From Acidobacteriaceae bacterium (GTDB lineage: Bacteria; Acidobacteriota; Terriglobia; Terriglobales; Acidobacteriaceae): 10,960 nt of DNA. The stretch spans positions 1 through 10,960 of the forward strand of contig PLKY01000008.1 of NCBI GenBank assembly GCA_003140785.1, read 5' to 3'. This document shows, in pieces, positions 1-6,830 of this stretch; the first letter of the stretch is position 1; every line of letters starts with the position of its first letter. The notes below the pieces were generated by a model. It saw only the letters and a program-made list of their open reading frames with translations, was not told the origin of the DNA and made no database searches. The position numbers were made by a program, and so were the translations under genes.

Positions 1-2
1 CC

Positions 3-983
3 TTTATCGCGTACGGACTGGCATTCCAAAGAAGGTTTGTGCCGAATCTTGAGGAAAAGCTGGTCGTTTCGTTGCAGGAATCTCCCGTTGGTTTCGAGTT
101 GCAAATCGATGATGGAGAAAAGGTTCTGGCGCGCAGCGTTGTGGTTGCCGTCGGAATTAGCCACTACTCATATCTGCCTCCGGTTTTGGCCGGACTTCCC
201 AAAGAGGCTGTCAGCCACAGCTCGGCGCACAGCGATCTTGCCGCATTCAAAGGTCGCAGTGTAGCGGTCATCGGCGCCGGCTCGTCGGCTCTCTATCTGG
301 CGGCCTTATTGCACGAGGCTGGCGCGTCAGTTCAGGTGATTGCCCGCAGCTCGGTGATTCGCTTTCAGGACCCGCCGGGCGGAAAGAGCTCCTTCACGCA
401 TCGGTTGCTCAATCCCAGAACTGGAATCGGCTCTGGCATGCAGTTGTATTTTTATGCCAATGCGCCTCATTGGTTCCGTCATCTGCCGGAAAGCCTGCGG
501 CTCGATCGAGTCCGGAAAACTCTGGGTCCCGCTCCCCCGTGGTTTACGAGAGAACAAATCGACGGGAAGGTTCCATTTCATCTCGGCGTCGAGATTATAT
601 CTACCGAGGTGAGGAGGGGGCGGCCTGCCTTGCTCTTAAAGGATGCAGAGGGCAACCAACGGTCCGTGGAAGTCGATCATGTTATCGCAGCAACTGGATA
701 CCAGGTGGATCTCGAAAGACTGCAGTTCTTGAGCCAGACCGTCCGGAAAAAGATCCGAACAACAGGGAATGCACCGGCCTTGTCGGCGTCCTTCGAGTCT
801 TCGGTCCCGCGACTTTATTTTGTGGGAGTATCATCGGCGAACTCCTTTGGTCCCGTGACGCGATTTGCATTCGGAGCGGATTATACTGCACGCCGGATCT
901 CGAAACGACTGATCAAGCCGATTCGGGACGCAAAAAAGGTCTACGCTAGAAATGAAGGCGCTCGTGCACCCGAACGCGTATGA
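3..983 (+). CDS. FAD/NAD(P)-dependent oxidoreductase, flavin monooxygenase-like (5' truncated by window edge)
   Basis: The reading frame is open to the left edge with no stop, and the codons before the GTG at 39 read FIAYGLAFQRRF, which looks like authentic coding sequence. The gene therefore starts outside the window and the GTG is not its real start. The fragment carries a Rossmann NAD(P)H-binding loop, VIGAGSSA (about 267-290), and the ATGY motif of flavin-containing and N-hydroxylating monooxygenases (about 688-702). The C-terminal stretch YFVG...SFGPVTRF (about 817-870) is typical of the last FAD-contacting segment. The N-terminal FAD GxGxxG motif is presumably upstream. The family oxidises amines or other nucleophiles in the cytoplasm; the substrate here is unknown. 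The next gene, an ATP-grasp protein, starts inside its 3' end, so the two are probably co-translated. A non-hydroxylating flavoprotein reductase of the same fold is also possible. Confidence 0.85.
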   Translation, partial: FIAYGLAFQRRFVPNLEEKLVVSLQESPVGFELQIDDGEKVLARSVVVAVGISHYSYLPPVLAGLPKEAVSHSSAHSDLAAFKGRSVAVIGAGSSALYLAALLHEAGASVQVIARSSVIRFQDPPGGKSSFTHRLLNPRTGIGSGMQLYFYANAPHWFRHLPESLRLDRVRKTLGPAPPWFTREQIDGKVPFHLGVEIISTEVRRGRPALLLKDAEGNQRSVEVDHVIAATGYQVDLERLQFLSQTVRKKIRTTGNAPALSASFESSVPRLYFVGVSSANSFGPVTRFAFGADYTARRISKRLIKPIRDAKKVYARNEGARAPERV

Positions 984-2364
984 CAACACAGCCAGAGATT
1001 CCGAAGAGGTCATGAACAGAGCCGTTATGCAATCCAACGGACGCGGCTCAGTTCGTCCAAGAATCCTGTTAGCGGATACCAATCGCTGGCCATTGGGTCC
1101 GCGCCTGGCCATGGGTTTCGCCAGCATGGGAGCGGAAATCTCTGTCGTGTGTCCTTCGCCTGGCCATCCCGCTGCCAAGACAAGCGTAGTGCGGCGAACT
1201 TTTCCTTACCTGCCCAGACAACCGCTCGCATCTCTGAAGCGCGCGATTGAGACGGTCGATCCCGACATTATTCTGCCTCTTTGCGATCGTAGTGTGCAGT
1301 ACCTGCATGCGCTGCATTTGGCGGCAACCTCCAACGACGGGCCGGATTCCAAAATCGCCTTGTTGATCGAACGCTCACTTGGAGCGCCAGCAAGCTTTCA
1401 GATTGTATCGAGCCGGCACCAGCTTCTTCAAACTGCGCACTCCGAAGGGATACGAGTACCAGAAATGATTGCGATCGACAGCGTGACCGAGCTCAATCTA
1501 TGGTGCACGAAGACTGCTCCGCCCTGGGTGACTAAAGCAGATGGCACGTGGGGTGGCCGCGGAGTACGCATAGCAAAAAACGCCAACGAGGCTCTGCAAG
1601 ATTGGCAAGCGCTTAGCCTGCGTCCCAGTCTGCTGGAACTAATCAAACGGCTTAGCCTGAACCGCGACCGGGGGTGGATCCTTTCGGAGTGGTGGAATCA
1701 TGCCCGGCCCAATATCCTGGTTCAGTCGTATATTCACGGGCGACCTGCCAACTGTGCCGTCGTTTGCTGGCAAGGCAAGCTCTTGGCGGGCATCGCTGTT
1801 GAGGTTGTCCAGGCGCAAGGCCCGACGGAACCCGCCATTGTGGTTCAGGTGGTGGAAGGGTCCGAGATGTTACGAGCGGCGGAGTTGCTGGCGCAGCGCC
1901 TCGATTTGTCCGGCTTTTTTGGCTTGGACTTTATGATAGAAGAGGGTACGGAATTGCCTTACTTGATCGAGATGAATCCACGATGCGCGCCACCATGCCC
2001 AATGCCTCTCGGCCGCGGCCGCGATTTGATCGCAGCTCTATGGGCTCAATTGACAAATGAACCAATGAACGAACGAAAGCCTGTAACGAACAAGACCAGG
2101 ATTACATATTTCCCGCGAAACGGAGGGGGGGCCAACCATGGAGCCGATGTCATCCCGCCGGATACCACATACTATGATCTTCCCGAAGGAGAGTTACAGT
2201 TAGTTGAGGAACTTCTCCATCCCTGGTCGGCCAGGAGTCTGCTGGGCCAGATTCTCGATTTTGTCCGGAAAATCGCGACACGGAACAAAACCTCGACCAG
2301 TTACATCTTTAAAAAGGCCCTTGAGCCGGTAAATCCCGATACACAGTCGGTCCTTCGCAGATGA
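952..2364 (+). CDS. ATP-grasp domain protein (carboxylate-amine/thiol ligase-like)
   Basis: This is a 470-residue ATP-grasp protein. Residues 36-110 form an N-terminal pre-ATP-grasp Rossmann-like region (RPRILLADTNRWPLGP). The ATP-binding part has lysine 195 and a glycine-rich loop, GTWGGRG (198-204). A second strand, LVQSYIHGRPANC (256-268), follows. The metal and phosphate-binding end is FGLDFMIEEG...YLIEMNPRCAPP (323-348), with E340 and N342 as expected Mg ligands, much as in carbamoyl-phosphate-synthase-type ATP-grasp folds. Such enzymes join a carboxylate to an amine or thiol through an acyl phosphate; neither substrate can be read here. The ATG at 952 overlaps the oxidoreductase by 32 bases and has AAGG 12 bases upstream. 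ATGs at 1012 and 1027 are alternatives, and conservation seems to begin only at residue 36, so the start is uncertain. No glycosyltransferase or peptide carrier domain is fused to it. Confidence 0.88.
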   Translation: MKALVHPNAYDNTARDSEEVMNRAVMQSNGRGSVRPRILLADTNRWPLGPRLAMGFASMGAEISVVCPSPGHPAAKTSVVRRTFPYLPRQPLASLKRAIETVDPDIILPLCDRSVQYLHALHLAATSNDGPDSKIALLIERSLGAPASFQIVSSRHQLLQTAHSEGIRVPEMIAIDSVTELNLWCTKTAPPWVTKADGTWGGRGVRIAKNANEALQDWQALSLRPSLLELIKRLSLNRDRGWILSEWWNHARPNILVQSYIHGRPANCAVVCWQGKLLAGIAVEVVQAQGPTEPAIVVQVVEGSEMLRAAELLAQRLDLSGFFGLDFMIEEGTELPYLIEMNPRCAPPCPMPLGRGRDLIAALWAQLTNEPMNERKPVTNKTRITYFPRNGGGANHGADVIPPDTTYYDLPEGELQLVEELLHPWSARSLLGQILDFVRKIATRNKTSTSYIFKKALEPVNPDTQSVLRR

Positions 2365-2404
2365 GCCTATTTCACCAGCATGCTTCGACAAGTTGCTTCA
2401 AGAT

Positions 2405-2433
2405 ACGATGGTCTTAGGAGTTCTTACCATTGT
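2405..2433. repeat. Imperfect inverted repeat in the gap between the ATP-grasp and permease genes
   Basis: The arms are ACGATGGT (2405-2412) and ACCATTGT (2426-2433), which pair over 8 positions with one G-T, around a 13-base loop. The repeat sits 40 bases after the ATP-grasp stop. No T-run follows, so it is not a classical intrinsic terminator. It could be an mRNA hairpin, an operator, or chance. Confidence 0.3.
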
Positions 2434-2537
2434 TGCGCTGAACTTTAGCAGATTGACTGCAACCTAAACCAGTCGGAGACTAACACCCCGGTTCAAAGGA
2501 AGGGGACCTTCAAAACTGCACCAGGTTGACTATCTCT

Positions 2538-3419
2538 ATGGCACAAATCATCGGGCAGTCCACCCGCCAATTTTTCATCGGATCACTGGAAAAGCCACAT
2601 ATGACCGAAGTGCTTGTTGAAGCTGATCGCATCGAACGCCAGTACTGGCGAGACCTTTGGCGCTTCAGAGAATTGTTTTTCTTCTTAGTGTGGCGCGACC
2701 TCCTTGTGCGCTACAAGCAAACTGTTGTTGGGGTGAGTTGGTCATTGATTCGACCGTTCCTGACCATGGTTGTTCTTACCGTGGTCTTCGGGAAGCTGGG
2801 CAAGATGCCTGCCGATGGTCTGCCATATCCCCTCCTGGTTTTTTGCGGAATGCTCCCTTGGCAGTTCTTTTCGACTGCGATAACGGAGAGCGGCAACAGC
2901 CTCGTGTCGAATGCAAATATGATCTCAAAAGTGTATTTTCCGCGGTTAGTAATTACTGTTAGTAGCGTGATGACAAGTTTTGTTGATTTTCTGATATCGG
3001 CTATCTTTCTTGTTGCCTTAATGATGTGGTATCGCTTTATTCCGCCGATTCAGGTGTTATGTTTGCCCTTTCTTGTTATGCTTGCTGTGGGTGCATCCCT
3101 CGGAGTGGGGCTCTGGATCGCAGCTCTAATGGTTGAATATCGTGACTTTCGATTTATCGTTCCGTTCATAGTCCAGTTCGGACTCTATCTTTCTCCTGTT
3201 GGGTTCCAGAGCAGCGTCGTCCCTCCGCGGTTCCGTCTGCTCTATTCGCTGAATCCAATGGTTGGTATTATTGACGGTTTCCGTTGGAGCCTCCTGGGAG
3301 GAAGGGCTCCGATTTACCGGCAAGGATTGGTGATTTCGGTTATTGAAGTCGCGAGTCTAATCGTGTCGGGAATCTGGTATTTCAGAAGGACCGAGCGAAC
3401 ATTTGCTGACGTGATTTGA
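2538..3419 (+). CDS. wzm: ABC-2 type polysaccharide export permease (Wzm family)
   Basis: This is the integral-membrane subunit of an ABC exporter that moves lipid-linked polysaccharide from the cytoplasm across the inner membrane. The cytoplasmic N-terminal segment contains the family's hallmark ELFFFLVWRDLLVRYKQT (residues 45-62), followed by about six hydrophobic segments, near 70-88, 98-116, 137-165, 172-195, 205-222 and 263-283. Other family-typical stretches are MLPWQFF, ISKVYFPRL, YRDFR, SLNPMVGIIDGFRW and the C-terminal WYFRRTERTFADVI. The length of 293 residues fits the family. ATG 2538 is chosen, with AGG 12 bases upstream. The in-frame TTG at 2526 is less likely. ATG 2601 has GGA 10 bases upstream and would give a 272-residue protein, also plausible. 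The Wzt-type ATPase follows after 24 bases, which is the normal pairing. The high T content of the gene reflects its hydrophobic codons. Confidence 0.95.
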   Translation: MAQIIGQSTRQFFIGSLEKPHMTEVLVEADRIERQYWRDLWRFRELFFFLVWRDLLVRYKQTVVGVSWSLIRPFLTMVVLTVVFGKLGKMPADGLPYPLLVFCGMLPWQFFSTAITESGNSLVSNANMISKVYFPRLVITVSSVMTSFVDFLISAIFLVALMMWYRFIPPIQVLCLPFLVMLAVGASLGVGLWIAALMVEYRDFRFIVPFIVQFGLYLSPVGFQSSVVPPRFRLLYSLNPMVGIIDGFRWSLLGGRAPIYRQGLVISVIEVASLIVSGIWYFRRTERTFADVI

Positions 3420-3443
3420 CCCTGAATACGAGCGCCACCCAAA

Positions 3444-4769
3444 ATGTCTGAGACAACAGAATTTGCAATTTCCATTGAGAATGTGGGAAAGCGATATTCG
3501 ATCGGCCGCCAGCGGTCGAGCGATGACGGAATGCGCCACGCCATTGAAAGCGCGTTACGCGCTCCGAGATCCTGGCTTCGAGCGCGTCATCAACAGAATA
3601 CGAAGAAGGTGGATTTTTGGGCGCTTAGGAATGTTTCGGCTCAAATTAAACATGGAGAGATCGTCGGTATCATCGGAAGAAACGGAGCCGGGAAAAGTAC
3701 TCTGCTGAAGGTTTTGAGTCGGATCACAGTTCCTACCGAAGGCAGGATGCGGATCAATGGCCGCATTGCGAGTCTCCTCGAGGTCGGCACTGGGTTTCAT
3801 CCGGAACTCACTGGACGCGAGAACGTCTTTCTAAATGGCGCTATTCTCGGGATGAGCCGCGCTGAAATTGTGCGTAAGTTTGATGAAATAGTCGAATTCT
3901 CCGAGATCGAAGAATTCCTAGACACGCCGGTCAAGCGATATTCGTCCGGCATGTATGTCCGACTGGCGTTTTCCGTCGCCGCACATCTTGATCCAGAGAT
4001 TTTGATTGTGGATGAGGTTCTGGCGGTTGGTGATTCCTCCTTCCAAAAGAAATGTCTAGCGAAAATTGCGAGCTATGCACAAGCAGGTAGGACAGTCTTA
4101 TTCGTGAGCCACAATCCCGATGCCGTTCGCACCTTGTGTCAGAGAGGGATATGGCTGAAGAATGGACATCTATATCGCGACGGGAAAGCGGACGAAATCA
4201 TCGAAGACTATTTCAATGACATCGCCATCGAGAAATGCCAGTCTCTGTCAAATACAGAGCACGGTCTTTCAATTCAGAAGGTTCTGCTGAGAAACGAGCG
4301 GGGACAAGAATGCAGCCGGTTTTTTCCGGGCGACGACTTGGTTGTAGAAGTGCACTATGACGCGCAAAAGCGCATCGAGAACCCTATTTTCGCATTAGGA
4401 GTCGCGGGGAAAAACGGACCCTGCTTCACTTCTAATATGCTTTTGGACGGACATAGGCCTCGTTTTCTCGAAGGAACCGGTACGCTGACTTGCACGTTCA
4501 AGTCGGTTCCTTTGCTGCCACAGGATTATTCAGTGAAGTTAGGGGTGAAAGCCGAGAACGTCATCGATACGATCGTTGCTTATCAGGAGGTAGCCTATTT
4601 CACTGTCGCCGGGGATTTGGCGGAATATGGCTATAAGGGGGCGTTTGAGACTCATGCACGTCATTCGACCGCGGTAGTGGTGCCCTATGAATGGCGCCTA
4701 CCAGACGGCTCTACAGTGGCTGTGTCACTGAATCGGCAAGCTCCTGTTTTATCCGGTTGGGAGCGATGA
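3444..4769 (+). CDS. wzt: ABC polysaccharide exporter ATPase with C-terminal glycan-binding domain (Wzt family)
   Basis: This is the nucleotide-binding subunit that partners the permease just upstream. Visible motifs are Walker A GRNGAGKST (78-86), the ABC signature YSSGM (166-170), Walker B ILIVDE (186-191) and the switch histidine in VSHN (H223). An insertion of about 35 residues before Walker A (roughly 20-58) is usual in O-antigen and teichoic-acid exporters. Residues of about 270-420 form an extra beta-rich C-terminal domain (FFPGDDLVVEVHYDA, FALGV, ending near VVPYEWRLP). This corresponds to the Wzt C-terminal domain, which in E. coli O8/O9a-type systems binds the modified non-reducing end of the polymer. 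At 441 residues the protein is the long Wzt form, not the short KpsT or TagH type. The presence of this domain suggests that a terminal residue on the polymer gates export; which sugar that is cannot be told. The start at ATG 3444 has only a weak ribosome site. Confidence 0.95.
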   Translation: MSETTEFAISIENVGKRYSIGRQRSSDDGMRHAIESALRAPRSWLRARHQQNTKKVDFWALRNVSAQIKHGEIVGIIGRNGAGKSTLLKVLSRITVPTEGRMRINGRIASLLEVGTGFHPELTGRENVFLNGAILGMSRAEIVRKFDEIVEFSEIEEFLDTPVKRYSSGMYVRLAFSVAAHLDPEILIVDEVLAVGDSSFQKKCLAKIASYAQAGRTVLFVSHNPDAVRTLCQRGIWLKNGHLYRDGKADEIIEDYFNDIAIEKCQSLSNTEHGLSIQKVLLRNERGQECSRFFPGDDLVVEVHYDAQKRIENPIFALGVAGKNGPCFTSNMLLDGHRPRFLEGTGTLTCTFKSVPLLPQDYSVKLGVKAENVIDTIVAYQEVAYFTVAGDLAEYGYKGAFETHARHSTAVVVPYEWRLPDGSTVAVSLNRQAPVLSGWER

Positions 4770-4842
4770 TCTTTCGGTTTAACGTGCTGCGGACAGGGAC
4801 GGTACTTGAAATGTATGTACCAATGGGTTGTTTAGTCCACAA

Positions 4843-6168
4843 ATGAAGGTCTTTTTCGTCGGAGACAACAGAACCAACCTGAACTGGGGCCGGGCTGCAA
4901 GCATCGCACTGCGGGAACTCTTATCTAGAGATTTCGAAATCACAGGCTGCGTAAAAGGAGAATTCTTCGACCTTTCGGTGGCCGAGGCGGGATTCGTTGG
5001 CACACTTACGCCTCCGGGGTATTACGGGCTGTACCGAAGCTTGTGGAATAGACGACGGCGCCGCCCGTTTTCCTGGTATCTGAAGTTGGAAAGTCTTTAC
5101 GGAGCCAAGGACTTTATTGACGAAGAACCCACTGTTAGCGTCGATCGTCTTCTCCGTCATAAGCACCAATATTGGGCTTTCGAGAGAATCTACAGGGAAG
5201 CCTCCGAAGCCGATGCGGTGGTGATCGACGGGGATGGGGACATCATCCTCTCCACTCCTCCGCGTCGTCAGACGCTTTTTATCCTGGCAATGATCGAGCT
5301 TGGACTGCGGCTCAAGAAACCAGTATTCGTTGTAAATTCGATGATCTCCGATTGTCCGTCGACCGGAAGGAATGCCAAAACTCTACAGGTGGCCACGCGA
5401 CTCTTCGGGGAGTGCAAGGGCGTTTATTTGCGTGACCCTGAATCTCTAAGGTATGTTCAAACCGAAATCCCTGCGGCGAAGTCCAGATTCATTCCGGATT
5501 CCTTATTTGCATGGTATTCCCGTTTTGCCGACGGCCGCTCGCTTCCACCGAATGATGGCGATTTTCTTTTACCGTATCCGGAGCGAGTCGAGTATTGGGG
5601 CAAACTCGATTTCTCTCGGCCATACATATGCATTGGAGGTGGAGCAAGGGCAGGCGGGGATCCGGAGCGAGCAGCGCAATCTTACGGAAGACTCGTCGAT
5701 GCGATTGCGAAGCTCGGATTGCGTGTTTATCTCACTCAGAATGATGTCCCAGATTCGTTTCTGCAGATCGTCGCGAAGGAAAAGGGGATTGGCCTTGTTC
5801 CGGTAGAAGCACCGATCGTTGCTTGCGGATCTGTGCTGGCAAATGCGCGTCTCTTCATTTCCGGACGTTATCATCCATCGATCTTTGCTTCGCTTGGCGG
5901 TACGCCGTGCATTTTTCTCGGCTCCCATGCCCACAAAATGGGGAGCTTGGCCCAGGTCCTGGAATATGACGATGGCTTGGAGTTCAATGCTTTTCCGTCT
6001 GATTCAGATATAGAGGAAATCGTCGCGACCGCGCGGAACTATCTCGGCCGAGGCGAGGCTTTGCGAATGCGAATCCGGCAGGTAGCTAAAACTCGTTGCG
6101 ATGAAGTAAGCCATCTTCCAAGCTTTCTAAAGGAAGAGTTGGAAAAAATGACGAAGTCTGAGACGTAG
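4843..6168 (+). CDS. Polysaccharide pyruvyl transferase family protein
   Basis: This 441-residue protein resembles the CsaB/WcaK pyruvyl transferase family, whose members add a pyruvate ketal from phosphoenolpyruvate to a sugar of a surface polymer. Support comes from the N-terminal VFFVGDNRTNLNWGRAA (3-19), the central VVIDGDGDII (126-135), the second-domain glycine-rich CIGGGARAGGDPE (263-275), and the C-terminal SGRYHPSIFASLGGTP (340-355), which matches the family's S-x-R-x-H signature with R342 and H344. The fold is probably a two-lobed GT-B-like structure. Residues 55-115 include an Arg-rich patch (RRRRR at 70-74) with no obvious counterpart that I recall, so the acceptor may be unusual. 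ATG 4843 is chosen; an in-frame TTG at 4828 would add five residues. No good ribosome site precedes either. The gene lies between the exporter and the nonulosonate cassette, so it probably modifies the exported glycan, although family members with other activities cannot be excluded. Confidence 0.85.
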   Translation: MKVFFVGDNRTNLNWGRAASIALRELLSRDFEITGCVKGEFFDLSVAEAGFVGTLTPPGYYGLYRSLWNRRRRRPFSWYLKLESLYGAKDFIDEEPTVSVDRLLRHKHQYWAFERIYREASEADAVVIDGDGDIILSTPPRRQTLFILAMIELGLRLKKPVFVVNSMISDCPSTGRNAKTLQVATRLFGECKGVYLRDPESLRYVQTEIPAAKSRFIPDSLFAWYSRFADGRSLPPNDGDFLLPYPERVEYWGKLDFSRPYICIGGGARAGGDPERAAQSYGRLVDAIAKLGLRVYLTQNDVPDSFLQIVAKEKGIGLVPVEAPIVACGSVLANARLFISGRYHPSIFASLGGTPCIFLGSHAHKMGSLAQVLEYDDGLEFNAFPSDSDIEEIVATARNYLGRGEALRMRIRQVAKTRCDEVSHLPSFLKEELEKMTKSET

Positions 6169-6181
6169 TGACTCGCGCACC

Positions 6182-6185
6182 GGAG
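6182..6185 (+). promoter_or_regulatory. Ribosome binding site GGAG deciding the acyltransferase start
   Basis: GGAG ends six bases before ATG 6192. This favours that ATG over the in-frame GTG at 6168, which overlaps the upstream stop codon and would add eight residues of unconserved look (TRAPEKC). Confidence 0.6.
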
Positions 6186-6191
6186 AAATGC

Positions 6192-6824
6192 ATGGATCCT
6201 ATCGTAGTAATCGGTGGCGGTGGCCATGCAAAGGTAGTGCTGAGTATTCTCCACAAGCTAGGGAAGTATCAGATTCTTGGTTATACCGACCTCAGGGATA
6301 ACGGAGTGTTGCTGGGAGCAGATTATCTTGGGTCTGATCAAGAACTCACCTCTATGGCAGCGGAGCGGACTAGTTTAAATGCGGTGCTTGCGATAGGGCA
6401 GGTGGGCCTTGGTAAGGCTCGCCAGGAGCTTCAAACCCGGCTGCAATCGCTTTCGTTGTCATTTCCAAGTATTGTTTCACCTAACGCGGTCGTGAACGAA
6501 GAAGTTAGGATTGGTGCAGCCGTCACCGTGATGGATGGAGTGGTCATCAACAGCGGGGCATCGATAGGCCACGGAGCGATTGTGAACACGAACAGCACCG
6601 TTGAACACGATGTTCGTATCGACGATTGGGTGCATATCGCGCCTGGCGTCACGATTTCAGGCGGAGTCACAATTGGACGCTTTTCGATGATAGGGGTGGG
6701 CGCAACGGTCATCGAAGGGAAACAGATCGCGAGTGAATGTATTGTTGGCGCGGGTGCGACCGTGGTGCACGATCTTAAAGAACCCGGCGTGTATGTTGGG
6801 AGCCCAGCTCGGCGGATTCGATAA
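6192..6824 (+). CDS. Sugar O/N-acyltransferase, NeuD/PglD-type, left-handed beta-helix
   Basis: This 210-residue enzyme has an N-terminal PglD-type Rossmann domain (PIVVIGGGGHAKVVL, residues 3-17, for UDP- or GDP-sugar binding). A run of hexapeptide repeats (about 97-192) forms a left-handed beta-helix. It closes with the common tail VYVGSPARRIR (200-210). The catalytic base in PglD is a histidine after a Glu in the helix; here NSTVEHD gives E138-H139. Such proteins acetylate the amino group of a 4-amino-4,6-dideoxy sugar nucleotide (PglD, LegH-like) or an O position of sialic acid (NeuD). Given the cassette around it, N-acetylation during nonulosonic acid synthesis is the best inference, but the position acetylated is not shown by sequence. 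The gene starts just after the pyruvyl transferase stop and is followed after six bases by the synthase gene, consistent with one operon. Confidence 0.92.
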   Translation: MDPIVVIGGGGHAKVVLSILHKLGKYQILGYTDLRDNGVLLGADYLGSDQELTSMAAERTSLNAVLAIGQVGLGKARQELQTRLQSLSLSFPSIVSPNAVVNEEVRIGAAVTVMDGVVINSGASIGHGAIVNTNSTVEHDVRIDDWVHIAPGVTISGGVTIGRFSMIGVGATVIEGKQIASECIVGAGATVVHDLKEPGVYVGSPARRIR

Positions 6825-6830
6825 TTAAAT

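Noticed and set aside
470..949. 159-codon plus-strand open frame
   Set aside because: It overlaps the flavoprotein in another frame; the flavoprotein has clear cofactor motifs and this frame has none.
2453..2481. Promoter-like TTGACT with a 17-base spacer to GAGACT
   Set aside because: The -35 is good (5 of 6) but the -10 matches only 3 of 6, so it is not convincing as a promoter. It remains a possibility in the gap.
2526..2600. TTG start for the permease at 2526
   Set aside because: ATG 2538 and ATG 2601 are better candidates, and the TTG would add only four residues without conservation.
4801..4821. Inverted repeat GGTAC...GTACC before the pyruvyl transferase
   Set aside because: Five-base arms with an 11-base loop in a 73-base gap are easily chance, and no T-run or operator context is present.
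5636..5660. G-rich stretch that could form a two-tetrad quadruplex
   Set aside because: It encodes the glycine-rich loop GGGARAGG of the pyruvyl transferase, which explains the G runs.
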